A DNA stretch of 45,691 nucleotides from Bacteroidota bacterium (lineage in GTDB: Bacteria; Bacteroidota; Bacteroidia; Palsa-948), in NCBI GenBank assembly GCA_016213405.1, contig JACRAM010000011.1, positions 1 to 45,691 of the forward strand, read 5' to 3'. The notes below the pieces were generated by a model. That model ran no database searches. It saw only the letters and a program-made list of their open reading frames with translations, and was not told the DNA's origin. The position numbers and the translations under genes are program-made. Within the stretch, counting starts at the first letter, position 1, and each line of letters starts with the position of its first letter. This document shows positions 1 through 9,095 of this stretch, piece by piece.

Positions 1-80
1 AGTTCATTGGCAGTTTTTCCTGCTTCATACTCCTTGAGTATGGTCAGAATTTGTGTTTCGTTGAATCGTGTTTTGTTCAT
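1..80 (-). CDS. IS3-family transposase OrfA, N-terminal fragment (cut by window edge)
   Basis: Reading the minus strand from the ATG at 80 gives 26 residues beginning MNKTRFNETQILTILKEYE and continuing AGKTANE before the window ends. This is the typical start of the small OrfA protein of IS3-family insertion sequences, a helix-turn-helix protein that binds the element's ends and joins with OrfB by frameshift to make the transposase. Only the first helices are visible. An inverted repeat follows directly upstream at 83-116. The family is recognised from the N-terminal pattern alone, so the IS subgroup cannot be given. Confidence 0.75.
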   Translation of the reverse strand, partial: MNKTRFNETQILTILKEYEAGKTANE

Positions 81-82
81 CG

Positions 83-144
83 GTTTAAAATTAGACCCAA
101 AAGTCTAATTTTAAACTGTACTAATTCAGGGGAAGCTTACAACA
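83..144. mobile_element. Probable terminal region of the IS3-family element
   Basis: A perfect 14-bp inverted repeat (83-96 against 103-116, loop CCAAAA) lies just upstream of the orfA start. The neighbouring helix-turn-helix reading frame loses family resemblance exactly where the minus strand reads TGTTGTAAGC (from 144 down). IS3-family termini usually begin with TG, so the outer end of the element is placed near 144. This boundary is inferred from where the interrupted gene stops making sense; no target-site duplication can be checked because the other end lies outside the window. Confidence 0.5.
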
Positions 145-381
145 GACATCGGACATTCGATAATAAACTTGCTTACCAATCTGGCTAAAGCGAATCAATC
201 CTTTGTCTCGGTAATTTTGTGCTGTTCTTTTTGAGATTTTCAGCATACCAACAAACTCTGTATTGCTAACCCATTTGTCGCTAAATGATTGATGCTCCAC
301 CTCTATTAATCGATCCTGTATTGCATCCAACTTTTGCATGAGTCTTTTGAAAACCTCAGATTCAATTGTTATAACATTCAT
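121..381 (-). pseudogene. Helix-turn-helix (excisionase-like) protein of a mobile element, C-terminus cut by the IS
   Basis: The 86-residue frame starts MNVITIESEVFKRLMQKLD, has a short helical N-terminus, then a winged-helix HTH_17-like core (residues about 38-78, with SNTEFVGMLKISKRTAQNYR and YYRMSDV). Small proteins of this form are common in Bacteroidota integrative elements, where they act as excision or transfer regulators. Family members normally continue after YYRMSD(V/I) with a helix of the EEFL type. Here the frame switches to CCKLPLN and stops. That tail is encoded by what looks like the end of the adjacent IS3 element, so the gene is probably broken by the insertion. It faces away from tRNA-Lys, which would be a usual integration site for such an element. 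Confidence 0.6.
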
Positions 382-584
382 TATTTCGAGTTGTATATTA
401 TATCTGTAATAATATTTCCATATAATACCACTATGCTCGAAATCAAACTTTGTTGCATAAAAAATTTTACTTTCGTTAAATTATTTTATGAAACAAAAGA
501 GTAAATTTGTATATACTAAGGTTGGATTATCTGAGTTGAGATCGTAGAATGTGATAGGGAGAGGGTGTTTTGTACCCTTATTTG

Positions 585-630
585 TACCAAAAACAAAAAC
601 GCCTCCATAATCTATTGATTATGAAAGCGT
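585..630 (-). terminator. Rho-independent-like terminator after tRNA-Lys
   Basis: On the minus strand, 16 nt beyond the tRNA, a hairpin forms from 606-612 with 617-623 (7 bp, loop TATT). It is extended by ACGC/GCGT pairing (599-602 with 627-630) across a small internal loop. The minus strand then reads GTTTTTGTTTTTGG. Position and T-rich tail fit termination of the tRNA transcript. Confidence 0.6.
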
Positions 631-645
631 GATGTTTGTAGGACG

Positions 646-718
646 TGATCCCGCTGGGATTTGAACCCAGGACCCCTACATTAAAAGTGTAATGCTCTAC
701 CAGCTGAGCTACGGGATC
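646..718 (-). tRNA. tRNA-Lys (anticodon UUU)
   Basis: The minus strand folds as a 73-nt cloverleaf. Acceptor arms are GATCCCG (718-712) and CGGGATC (653-647) with discriminator A at 646. The D arm contains GCTCAGCTGGTAGAGC, the anticodon stem encloses loop CTTTTAA (anticodon TTT), and the T arm contains GGTTCAAATCC. CCA is not encoded. A TATCTTTG promoter element lies 24 nt upstream and a terminator-like hairpin downstream. Mobile-element remnants lie beyond its 3' end. Confidence 0.96.
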
Positions 719-741
719 AATTTCGTTTTTAAAAAGGAGCG

Positions 742-749
742 CAAAGATA
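742..749 (-). promoter_or_regulatory. TAnnTTTG (-7) element for tRNA-Lys
   Basis: The minus strand reads TATCTTTG 24 nt before the tRNA 5' end, matching the Bacteroidota sigma-A -7 consensus TAnnTTTG. No good -33 TTTG is seen at the usual distance. It lies back to back with the aroK promoter. Confidence 0.6.
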
Positions 750-775
750 TAAGCATTTTGGAATTACGGAAAAAC

Positions 776-783
776 TAATTTTG
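776..783 (+). promoter_or_regulatory. TAnnTTTG (-7) element for aroK
   Basis: TAATTTTG ends only 6 nt before the aroK ATG, so the transcript would be leaderless or have a very short leader. A TTG occurs 15 nt upstream (758-760), slightly closer than ideal. Confidence 0.5.
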
Positions 784-789
784 CATTGA

Positions 790-1299
790 ATGAAGATATT
801 TCTTACAGGATACATGGGCAGCGGAAAATCAACCGTTGGAAAACGGCTTGCTGAAAAACTCAATCTTGATTTCATTGACTTTGACAGGCATATTGAGCAG
901 GAAAAGGGAAAAACCATTGCAGAAATTTTTGATGCTGAAGGAGAAGAAAAGTTCCGCCTGCTGGAGCGCGAACACCTGATAAAGCTTCTTGCAAAAGACA
1001 ATGCCGTGATTTCTCTTGGCGGAGGAAGTCCCTGCTTTCACAACAATATGGAGATCATCAACAAAAACGGAACTTCCGTTTATATTGAAATGGATGCGGA
1101 AGCGCTCGTGAAGCGTTTGGCTGATTCAAGAAACAAACGCCCGCTTATCCGCGGAATGAACGAAGTGGATTTAAAATTTTTCATTGAAACGAATCTGAAA
1201 AAGCGCCAGTCAATATACAGGCAAGCTCACCACACAATAAAAGTTGATAAGCAAAATAGTGATGATTTGGCTGCGCAAATCATAAAACTTATTTCATGA
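790..1299 (+). CDS. aroK: Shikimate kinase
   Basis: The product phosphorylates shikimate to shikimate-3-phosphate with ATP, the fifth step of chorismate synthesis, in the cytoplasm. The 169-residue length is normal for the family. Visible signatures are the Walker A loop GYMGSGKST (residues 7-15), the shikimate-binding Asp of DFDRHIE (D32), the conserved Arg of EEKFR (R56), the GGGSP loop (77-81) and the lid-region Arg of KRPLI (R117). The ATG at 790 is chosen because the protein begins at the strand leading into the P-loop and a TAnnTTTG element sits just before it. It is a single gene, divergent from tRNA-Lys. Confidence 0.95.
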   Translation: MKIFLTGYMGSGKSTVGKRLAEKLNLDFIDFDRHIEQEKGKTIAEIFDAEGEEKFRLLEREHLIKLLAKDNAVISLGGGSPCFHNNMEIINKNGTSVYIEMDAEALVKRLADSRNKRPLIRGMNEVDLKFFIETNLKKRQSIYRQAHHTIKVDKQNSDDLAAQIIKLIS

Positions 1300-1465
1300 A
1301 AGAGATTTTCATTACATCTGACTTCTTTCTTACTTACTTGCCCATGCAACCTTCTTCTCTTCTTTTACGTCTGCATTATCAGCCATCTCTTTGAAACAAA
1401 GCAATTAACAATAGCATACTGACAACTAATCTTTGAGCTGATTTTCGTTATCTAAAACATACTGC

Positions 1466-1473
1466 TATCTTTG
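1466..1473 (+). promoter_or_regulatory. TAnnTTTG (-7) element for the PKD-repeat surface protein
   Basis: TATCTTTG lies 20 nt before the TTG start at 1494. No convincing TTTG at -33 is visible. The rest of the 194-bp gap after aroK (1300-1493) shows only T/C-rich sequence. Confidence 0.55.
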
Positions 1474-1493
1474 TTTCGCTTAATCTTAGTGTA

Positions 1494-4400
1494 TTGACTC
1501 CTCATTACGCAAATAACTTATCGTCTGATTTTCTACTCAAAAAACTGGGGAGTTATTTTTTTTTACTTCTTACTTCTTACTTCTTACTTCTTACTTCTGC
1601 TTCGGCTCAAAACGCCAACTTTTCCGCTTCGCCTGTTACCGGCTGCGCCCCGTTGCAGGTGTACTTCACTGACCTTTCTACCGGTAATCCAACAGCATGG
1701 AACTGGAATTTCGGCAATAGCGTTACTTCTACTTTTCAAAATCCTACCGCCTTTTATTTTAATCCCGGAGTTTATACCGTAACACTGACTGTTACCGGAG
1801 CCAATACCGACACAGAAATTAAAACCAATTACATTGTTGTTTACGACAAGCCGCAAGCCAATTTCACGATGAGTACTGATACCGCTTGCGTAGGTCAAGT
1901 AGTAACGTTCACTGATGCAAGTGTGATTGCAACCAATCCCAATGGCGCTCCCATCGGAAGCTGGATATGGGATTTTGGCGATGGCAATACACAGGCAGCA
2001 ACTTCTTCTCCTGTAACCCATGCTTATTCTCTTCCCGGAAACTATCAGGTGAATGTAATTGTTACCGATGTGAACGGATGCGGTGGCGGCTCTATGGTTC
2101 ATAACATTGTGATTGTGCCATCTCCTACTCCCGCGTTCACTGCCGATACTTTATTTGCCTGCACTCCTCCGCTCACCGTTACATTCACAAACAATTCTAT
2201 TTCCAGCGGGCAAACTACTTACACATGGAATTTTGGTGACGGAAATACATCAACAGTGCCAAACCTAAATCCTACAGTACACACTTACACCACCTCAGGG
2301 TCATTTAACGTAACGCTCATCATCAATCAGAGCGGGTGCATTGATTCTCTGCTGATACCAAGCTATATTATCATTCAAAACATTACGGCAAGTTTTGTGG
2401 CAACGCCTACTGTGGTTTGTTCCGGACAATCCATATCATTCAACAATACATCTGCTCCTGCTGCAACAAGTGCAAGCTGGACTTTTGGCGATGGAAACTC
2501 TTCCACAACCATCAGCCCCGCCAACACCTACAACACAGCCGGAACTTATACGGTCACTCTTATTGCTGGCGAGAATGGATGCTTTGACACTACCACCGGA
2601 ACTGTTCTCGTTAATCAAACACCTGTTGCAAGTTTCACTGCCGACACCATGGTTGCCTGCAATGTTCCGTTCACTGTAACTTTTACCAGTACAGGATCGG
2701 GAGGAACAAATTATTCGTGGAACTTCGGAGACGGTGGAACTTCTGCTCTGCAAAATCCTGTTCACACCTATACGGCTTCGGGAGTTTATTCCGTTACGCT
2801 CACCGTTACAAACTCAAGCGGTCCTTGTGTAACTACCATCGTGATGCCGAACTATATTACTATTTCTCCCCCAATAGCATCCTTCGTTCACGCGCCCGAC
2901 AGCGGATGCGTTCCGCTCACAGTAAATTTTCTGAGCACGAGTACAAGTTTAATTGATCCGATTGCCACTTACAGCTGGAGTTTTGGCGATGGAAGTAATT
3001 CCACTACCGCTGCTACGGGGATTTCTCATACATACACTGCCACCGGTATTTACACTGTAACGCTCATCATTCAAACCGCAAACGGATGCTCTGATACCAT
3101 TGTTTGTCCAGGTTGCATACATGTAGGAACTCCTCCCTTTGCCAATTTTGGAATTGTAGAGGACACCGTTTGCTACGGATTGCCGGTAAATTTTCTTGAT
3201 TCATCCACCGGAAATGTAACCGGCTGGTACTGGAGTTTTGGCGATGGGGGCTCAAGCACTCAGCAAAATCCGACCTACACATATGGCGATACCGGAACCT
3301 ATCAGGTTTATCTCATCGCTTACAACAACGGATGCGCGGACACTTCGGTTATTAAAAACGTAGTGATACTTCCGCCCAAAGCAGTTTTCACTTATTCGCT
3401 TAGCTGCACCAATTATTATATTGTTCAGTTTTCCGATGCATCAGAAGGAGCTGATTCATTGTTCTGGGATTTCGGTGACGGCTCGCAGGATTCATCCAAC
3501 ATTCTCAATCCTGTTCATACGTATCCTGTTCGAGGTCCGTTCACGGTTACGCTCACCGCGTATAATTATTCCACTGGCTGTTTCAATTCAGCTTCTGCCT
3601 CATTCACCATTGCGGAACCGATAGCGAGTTACACGGTAAATCCGGATGGATGCTATCCGTTCACCGCCAACTTCACCAGCACATCGCAGGATGCAAATAC
3701 CTATTGGTGGAACTTTGGCGACCCTTCAACAATTCTTGACACTTCGCTCATTTCAAATCCTTCTTACACGTATAACAATCCTGCCGCCTACACCGTCACC
3801 TTCATCATCACCGATGTGAACGGATGCAAAGACACGCTGCAGGATACCGTGAAATCACTGGGACCCCTGCCCTACTTTTTTGCCGACACGCTCACAGGTT
3901 GCCGCCCGCTTCCGGTCACTTTCATTGATACTTCTATTTCTGATTCCGTGCTCGTGCAATGGATATGGGATTTCGGTGACGGCACAATTGATACTACAAA
4001 CAATGATTCCATCATTCACATTTATACTACTCCGGGCAATTATGCTGTAACCATGACAGTAAAAGACACAAACGGGTGCATGAAAATAATCACCATCAAC
4101 AATTACATTCAGCCCACTTTCCCCTATCCTGCTTTCACAGTGGATACCTTTGCCTGCAAAGGCGATTTGCTCACCTATACTTATACAGGAACCGCTGTGG
4201 TACCCAATACTTATCTATGGGATTTTGGTGATGCCAATACTTCCACATTACAAAATCCCACGCACGCTTATACGAATGATGGCTTATACATTGTCTCGCT
4301 CACCGTAACTGACATTAACGGATGCGACAGCACTCTCACCGATACGGTTCGCATTCTCAAACCCACTGCCAACTTCAGCTGGGCGATTGATACCATGTTA

Positions 4401-5408
4401 TGCAATAATCTGGTAATTGATTTCACAGATTTATCCACCGGGTTTGTAAATGCATGGTCATGGAATTTCGGCAACGGAGGAACATCCACCGGGCAGAATC
4501 CTTCTGCCATTTATTCTTCGGGAGGAATTTACAGCGTTACGCTGATCGTCACCAATGCAGGTGGCTGCATAGACACCATTGTGATGGACAGTATTATCAA
4601 TGTGCCGTTTCCTACCGGAAGTTTTTCTCTTACACCTACATCAGGATGCAATCCGCTCACCGTATGTTTTAACTCCATCAGCATTAACACCATTAATTAT
4701 TTCTGGGATTTTGGAGATGGGGGAACAGCCAGCATTCAGAATCCCTGCCACTTATATACGAATGCAGGACAATGGATTCCGCATCTTATACTTGAAGATA
4801 CTTTGGCAGACGGCTCACCATGTCAAACGGTTGTGTACCCACCCGATACTGTATTAGTAACAAACATCATTAACGTTTCTCTCAGCGGTCCTTCTGTTAT
4901 TACCGTTCCTGCCGACAGCATCATTGCTGTTACTGCCACCTACAGCGGAGGTGTTCCTCCTTATACATATTACTGGACACCGGCAACAGGATTAAACTGC
5001 GACACCTGCACCAGCGTTTTGATCATCGGAACCGGAGACACAATTGTGTACACTTTTATCATTTATGATTCATCGGGCTGCATTGGTAAGGATTCCATTT
5101 TTATTTTATCCGAGCCCTGCTTGCAGGAAAAATTAATTCCGAACGTGTTCACTCCTAATGGCGATGGATATAACGATATCTTTTACATTCCGGGAGTTTG
5201 TCCGGGCGATAAATATTCCCTTCAGATTTATGACCGGTGGGGCGTGCTCCTGTTCACAACCACCCTGCGCAACAACGGATGGGATGGCAGAACCAACGCG
5301 GGCATTCAGGCGAAAGACGGCACTTATTATTATGTGGTGAGCATGCATGTTAAACAGCCAACTGAAGAAGACAGAATTTACAAGGGATTTGTGGAGTTGA
5401 TAAGGTAA
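1494..5408 (+). CDS. Giant secreted PKD-repeat protein with T9SS type B (CHU_C) C-terminal domain
   Basis: A 1304-residue cell-surface or secreted protein, probably an adhesin or matrix protein. Residues about 15-38 form a hydrophobic signal peptide ending ASAQ. About a dozen PKD-type domains follow, each with the SWNFGDG(N/G)xSTxQNPxHxY pattern and a YxVTLTVT strand, for example WNFGNS, WDFGDGNTQ and WSFGDGGSS. The last 90 residues (from about 1215) carry IPNVFTPNGDGYNDIF, YDRWG and WDGR, typical of the gliding-motility CHU_C domain exported and anchored by the type IX system. No ATG is available before residue 127, so the TTG at 1494 is used. The signal peptide is encoded by a run of nine T and a five-fold heptamer, which could change the frame by slippage. 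The ligand is unknown. Confidence 0.88.
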   Translation: MTPHYANNLSSDFLLKKLGSYFFLLLTSYFLLLTSASAQNANFSASPVTGCAPLQVYFTDLSTGNPTAWNWNFGNSVTSTFQNPTAFYFNPGVYTVTLTVTGANTDTEIKTNYIVVYDKPQANFTMSTDTACVGQVVTFTDASVIATNPNGAPIGSWIWDFGDGNTQAATSSPVTHAYSLPGNYQVNVIVTDVNGCGGGSMVHNIVIVPSPTPAFTADTLFACTPPLTVTFTNNSISSGQTTYTWNFGDGNTSTVPNLNPTVHTYTTSGSFNVTLIINQSGCIDSLLIPSYIIIQNITASFVATPTVVCSGQSISFNNTSAPAATSASWTFGDGNSSTTISPANTYNTAGTYTVTLIAGENGCFDTTTGTVLVNQTPVASFTADTMVACNVPFTVTFTSTGSGGTNYSWNFGDGGTSALQNPVHTYTASGVYSVTLTVTNSSGPCVTTIVMPNYITISPPIASFVHAPDSGCVPLTVNFLSTSTSLIDPIATYSWSFGDGSNSTTAATGISHTYTATGIYTVTLIIQTANGCSDTIVCPGCIHVGTPPFANFGIVEDTVCYGLPVNFLDSSTGNVTGWYWSFGDGGSSTQQNPTYTYGDTGTYQVYLIAYNNGCADTSVIKNVVILPPKAVFTYSLSCTNYYIVQFSDASEGADSLFWDFGDGSQDSSNILNPVHTYPVRGPFTVTLTAYNYSTGCFNSASASFTIAEPIASYTVNPDGCYPFTANFTSTSQDANTYWWNFGDPSTILDTSLISNPSYTYNNPAAYTVTFIITDVNGCKDTLQDTVKSLGPLPYFFADTLTGCRPLPVTFIDTSISDSVLVQWIWDFGDGTIDTTNNDSIIHIYTTPGNYAVTMTVKDTNGCMKIITINNYIQPTFPYPAFTVDTFACKGDLLTYTYTGTAVVPNTYLWDFGDANTSTLQNPTHAYTNDGLYIVSLTVTDINGCDSTLTDTVRILKPTANFSWAIDTMLCNNLVIDFTDLSTGFVNAWSWNFGNGGTSTGQNPSAIYSSGGIYSVTLIVTNAGGCIDTIVMDSIINVPFPTGSFSLTPTSGCNPLTVCFNSISINTINYFWDFGDGGTASIQNPCHLYTNAGQWIPHLILEDTLADGSPCQTVVYPPDTVLVTNIINVSLSGPSVITVPADSIIAVTATYSGGVPPYTYYWTPATGLNCDTCTSVLIIGTGDTIVYTFIIYDSSGCIGKDSIFILSEPCLQEKLIPNVFTPNGDGYNDIFYIPGVCPGDKYSLQIYDRWGVLLFTTTLRNNGWDGRTNAGIQAKDGTYYYVVSMHVKQPTEEDRIYKGFVELIR
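1556..1597 (+). repeat. T9 run plus (TTACTTC)x5 heptamer array inside a signal-peptide coding region
   Basis: Nine T residues (1556-1564) run into five perfect copies of TTACTTC (1563-1597). Seven is not a multiple of three, so gain or loss of a unit shifts the frame of the 1304-residue protein. The same period and copy number recur at many other sites in the window. Confidence 0.9.
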
Positions 5409-5642
5409 TTTTTTTGAATGTACCCTTTTTGAGATAAAGTGTGTCTTTGCATTAATTGGAATTACTGACTTCCTCGCGCATTAATAATTTAATTTTGTCT
5501 TGTCTTTTTGAAACCTTTCCAAACTTTCTCACGTTAGAAGCAACAATATCTTTCACCCATGAATCCGCTCCCAATCATCTGCCTTTCTTCCGCTCATTTA
5601 TTTCTTTTGCATTCAACCACTAATCCATTATAAACAACTATC
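5409..5642. other. Intergenic region between two surface-protein genes
   Basis: No gene is seen in these 234 bp. TAATTTTG at 5490-5497 could be a distant -7 element for the next gene, but it is about 145 bp before its start. No clear terminator hairpin follows the upstream gene. Confidence 0.4.
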
Positions 5643-8597
5643 ATGAAAAAATTAATTACACAAGTATCGGTTCTTCTGACGATTGGCTGCGCTTTTACAT
5701 TTAATGCAAAGGCACAGCACAGCGATACATTATATCCGGCTGCCGATGCATATGCGGTAACATTCGGAGGAGGGCAAGGCAAGAACTCGTTTATGAAATT
5801 TGATATTTCATCCCTGCCTGCCAATAGCGTAGTAGGAAATGTTACGCTGCAGGTGAATGTTACCCAGGTAGGCATAAGCTGGGATGGCGATGTTAAGTTC
5901 ATGAATGTAAATAATCAGGCATGGACAGAAAGTGATTTGCAAGCAACGCTGATGGGATTTACCCGCACGGATACCGTTCTGCAGTTGCTGGGTTTCGGAA
6001 TGGCACCGGGGCTTGCTTCCTCAGCAGATATAAAGCAAATTCTTTTAAAGGATTATAATCTTTCCAACAATTTCTGCACGGTGATGCTGAAAGATTTCGA
6101 TGACCCGACCTGCTGCACCGGAGGCGGAAATGCCGTGAACTCGCCCGATAGTTTAATGACCGGAAATATTTTTAATGATTACATCGTTTACACTCCGCGC
6201 GAAACACCGGCTTCAAAACCAAGGTTAGTGGTAACCTATACGGTTGCACCCACTATTACCACACAGCCGGTTAACGCAACAGCATGTGTTGGAACCTCTG
6301 CCACTTTCAGCGTTACCGCTTCAGGCGATGCGCCACTTTCTTACCAATGGCAAAAAAACGGTGTTGATATTGGCGGTGCTACTTCTGATATTTATTCTAT
6401 TGGTTCTGTTGTAGTAACTGATGCCGGAAATTACAGATGCTACGTTACCAATGCAGTTGGTTCAGATACCAGCAATGCGGCTTCTTTAACTGTAAATACA
6501 AACCCTGTTGTTACTCTGAGCGGCAACCCTGACATTTGCACAGGAGGAAGCACTATCCTCACTGGCTCTTCTGGCGGAACACGTCAATGGTACAAGAACG
6601 GGCAAATTATTGTTGGAGAAGTCAACACTACTTATACAGCCACCACGGCAGGAATATACAATATGATAAAGACCAATGTCACTGGCTGCAGCGATTCCGC
6701 TTCAACAGGGATTACTGTTATTGTACATCCACTTCCGGTAGTTAACTTAGGCGCGGATGTAACTCAATGTGGCGGCACTGTTATTCTCAATGCAGGAAAT
6801 CCGGGTTCCACTTATGCATGGACTCCTGCAGCTACAACACAAACGATTAGTGTTTCTTCTATAGGAAATTATTCTGTAATCGTTACGGATGCAAACGGAT
6901 GTACGGGTTCTGATGCAGCTACCGTAACCATTAATCCTCTTCCTTCCATAACGCTTGACAGCACATTTGATGTAAACTGCAACGGAGGAGCGGATGGAGA
7001 AATTTATACTACCTCTTCTGGCGGAACTGCGCCTTACACGTATTTGTGGATGCCCGGTGCCGGATTGACCGGAGATTATATTGGAGTAAGTGCGGGAGCC
7101 TACACGCTCACCACTACCGATGCCAATGGATGCACCAAAACAAAGAATGCAACTGTTAATGAACCTACTGCTATTTCTGTTACGGTTGACAGCGTTTTTG
7201 ATGCAACAAGTTGTAATTCTTCTAACGGAAAAATTTATACCACTTTATCAGGAGGAACAAGCGCCTTCACCTATGTGTGGGCGCCTTCAGGAGGAACAAC
7301 GGGTGATGCCACCGGACTTGCCATCGGAACCTATACCCTCAATGTGATTGATGCCAACGGATGCGCCTCTTCTGCAACGTCAGCAATAATCAATGCAGGG
7401 CTCATTACGCTCGCTTTTGATTCCTCGTTCAACGTAACCTGCAACGGAGGCAGCGATGGAGAAATTTATACCACCGCAACAGGCGGTGCAGGCGCACTCA
7501 CTTACAACTGGAATCCCGGAAACGGAAATGCAGATGACACTACGGGCATTCCTGCAGGAACTTATACGCTCCTTGTCACCGATGCAAGCGGATGCACTCA
7601 GTCAGTAACCGCCTCTTTAACCCAGCCGGCAGTTCTTTCATCCTCCGTAACCGGAACATTTCCTTCCTGCGCGGGAGATAACAACGCCACTGCCAACCTC
7701 ACCGTTAATGGCGGCAGCGGAAATTTTTCTTACCTCTGGTCGAATGGAGCCACCACGCAGGATCTTACAGGGATTGTTGCCGGTCAATACATTGTTACGG
7801 TAGTGGATTTATCCTGTGCAGATACGGTGAAAGATACCATCCTGATTATTGACCCGGACCCGCTGGCAGCTTTCGGAAGCATTACAAATGTTTCCTGCAA
7901 TGGAGGAAGCAATGGCTCAGTTAATCTTACTGCCATTGGCGGAAGCACGCAATATGTTTATTTATGGTCGCCTGGCGGAGCCACCACGCAGGATGTTTCC
8001 GGCTTAACAAGCGGAACGTATACGGTGCAGGTAATTGATACCGTTTGTATTGATACGGTAATTAAATTTTTTACCATTACCCAGCCAACTGCTCTCGCTG
8101 CCACCTTCAGCATCAACGCTCCTATATGCGGCAACAGTAACGGAACAGCACAAGTAAACCCAACGGGTGGAACTCCGCCATTAACTTATTTATGGAACAC
8201 CGGCTCAACACAGTCGTTTGTTTTCGGACTGACAGGGCTGCCCACCAATACACTTATTGTAACCATCACTGATTCTAAAGGATGCACGTTCACAGATACT
8301 ACCTATGTGAGTTGTATATCCGCTGTCAATGAAGCATTTCTTGAAATAACCGATGTTGCGGTCTACCCGAATCCGAGCAATGGCGATTTCAGCATCACCC
8401 TGAATGCCCCAGCAAAAGGAAATTATGTGATTGAAATAAATAATGAACTCGGGCAAAAAGTGTATGCGTATGAACTGAAAAACTTCTCAGGAAACTTCAC
8501 AAAGAAATTTTCTGCCGCAGATTTCAGCAGCGGAATCTATATGCTCAGCATCAAAAATGAGAATAACAGGATTATAAGAAAGGTGATGGTGCAGTAA
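5643..8597 (+). CDS. Secreted DNRLRE / Ig-like / SprB-repeat protein with T9SS type A signal
   Basis: A 984-residue surface or secreted protein. A signal peptide begins MKKLITQVSVLL and ends NAKAQ near residue 25. Residues about 30-200 resemble a DNRLRE-type beta-sandwich (DTLYPAADAYAVTF, FMKFDISSLP). An Ig-like domain follows (SYQWQKNGVDI, DAGNYRCYVTN). Residues about 290-900 hold repeated modules, many of SprB type, with the pattern CNGG(A/S)DGEIYTT, SGGT.PYTYLW and AGTYTLxVTDANGC. The last 80 residues begin VYPNPSNGDF and end GIYMLSIKNENN, a classic type A sorting domain that is cleaved during T9SS export. SprB repeats are known from the mobile gliding adhesin. Its first 25 residues nearly match those of the protein at 28752-31286. 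Confidence 0.88.
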   Translation: MKKLITQVSVLLTIGCAFTFNAKAQHSDTLYPAADAYAVTFGGGQGKNSFMKFDISSLPANSVVGNVTLQVNVTQVGISWDGDVKFMNVNNQAWTESDLQATLMGFTRTDTVLQLLGFGMAPGLASSADIKQILLKDYNLSNNFCTVMLKDFDDPTCCTGGGNAVNSPDSLMTGNIFNDYIVYTPRETPASKPRLVVTYTVAPTITTQPVNATACVGTSATFSVTASGDAPLSYQWQKNGVDIGGATSDIYSIGSVVVTDAGNYRCYVTNAVGSDTSNAASLTVNTNPVVTLSGNPDICTGGSTILTGSSGGTRQWYKNGQIIVGEVNTTYTATTAGIYNMIKTNVTGCSDSASTGITVIVHPLPVVNLGADVTQCGGTVILNAGNPGSTYAWTPAATTQTISVSSIGNYSVIVTDANGCTGSDAATVTINPLPSITLDSTFDVNCNGGADGEIYTTSSGGTAPYTYLWMPGAGLTGDYIGVSAGAYTLTTTDANGCTKTKNATVNEPTAISVTVDSVFDATSCNSSNGKIYTTLSGGTSAFTYVWAPSGGTTGDATGLAIGTYTLNVIDANGCASSATSAIINAGLITLAFDSSFNVTCNGGSDGEIYTTATGGAGALTYNWNPGNGNADDTTGIPAGTYTLLVTDASGCTQSVTASLTQPAVLSSSVTGTFPSCAGDNNATANLTVNGGSGNFSYLWSNGATTQDLTGIVAGQYIVTVVDLSCADTVKDTILIIDPDPLAAFGSITNVSCNGGSNGSVNLTAIGGSTQYVYLWSPGGATTQDVSGLTSGTYTVQVIDTVCIDTVIKFFTITQPTALAATFSINAPICGNSNGTAQVNPTGGTPPLTYLWNTGSTQSFVFGLTGLPTNTLIVTITDSKGCTFTDTTYVSCISAVNEAFLEITDVAVYPNPSNGDFSITLNAPAKGNYVIEINNELGQKVYAYELKNFSGNFTKKFSAADFSSGIYMLSIKNENNRIIRKVMVQ

Positions 8598-8632
8598 TCC
8601 CTGTCATGAATTAGAGAATTTCTTTGTTACGA

Positions 8633-8669
8633 TTGGAGGAAAAACTCATTTACCTGGAGGAAAAGAGCG
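8633..8669 (+). repeat. Left 37-bp direct repeat flanking the minisatellite
   Basis: The sequence from TTGGAGGAAAAACTC to AAGAGCG recurs at 9096-9132 with one mismatch. The pair brackets the 21-bp tandem array. Confidence 0.85.
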
Positions 8670-8691
8670 CCTTCTTGTAACAAAAATATTT

Positions 8692-9017
8692 AACACAGGA
8701 GCAAAATGGTTCAACACAGGAGCAAAATGGTTCGACATAGGAGCAAAATGGTCTGACAAAGGAACAAAATGGTCTGACACAGGAACAAAATGGTCTGACA
8801 AAGGAACAAGATGGTCTGACAAAGGAACAAAATGGTCTGACACAGGAGCAAAATGGTCTGACAAAGGAGCAAAATGGTCTGACAAAGGAACAAAATGGTC
8901 TGACAAAGGAGCAAAATGGTCTGACAAAGGAGCAAAATGGTCTGACAAAGGAACAAAATGGTCTGACACAGAAGCAAAATGGTCTGACAAAGGAACAAAA
9001 TGGTCTGACACAGGAGC
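8692..9017. repeat. 21-bp minisatellite, about 15.5 units
   Basis: Fifteen full units and one partial unit follow the pattern GACA(A/C)AGGA(G/A)CAAAATGGTCT. Units differ mainly at two positions (A/C and G/A). The left-hand units read AACACAGG and TTC instead of GACAAAGG and TCT, as expected for ageing at an array edge. On the minus strand two frames stay open, one giving repeated SDHF(V/A)P(L/V). Confidence 0.92.
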
Positions 9018-9095
9018 TATGTCAGATGGATTTTTATCGAAATTATTAATGTAGGTTTAAAATCTGTCTGTTTTTATAAATCAAACAACTTTTTA

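Noticed and set aside
568-588. Paired TTGTACC repeats downstream of tRNA-Lys as a possible attachment site
   Set aside because: The two 7-bp copies are short, no duplicated tRNA 3' end is visible, and no integrase gene is in the window.
1584-2102. 172-residue minus-strand frame
   Set aside because: It is the shadow of the PKD-repeat gene; composition and lack of domains argue against coding.
8646-9011. 121-residue minus-strand frame made of SDHF(V/A)P(L/V) repeats
   Set aside because: It arises from a 21-bp minisatellite; a second minus frame is equally open, there is no start context or promoter, and the edges fall in flanking repeats.
8692-9017. CRISPR array
   Set aside because: The repeats are contiguous 21-bp units with no unique spacers and no cas genes nearby.
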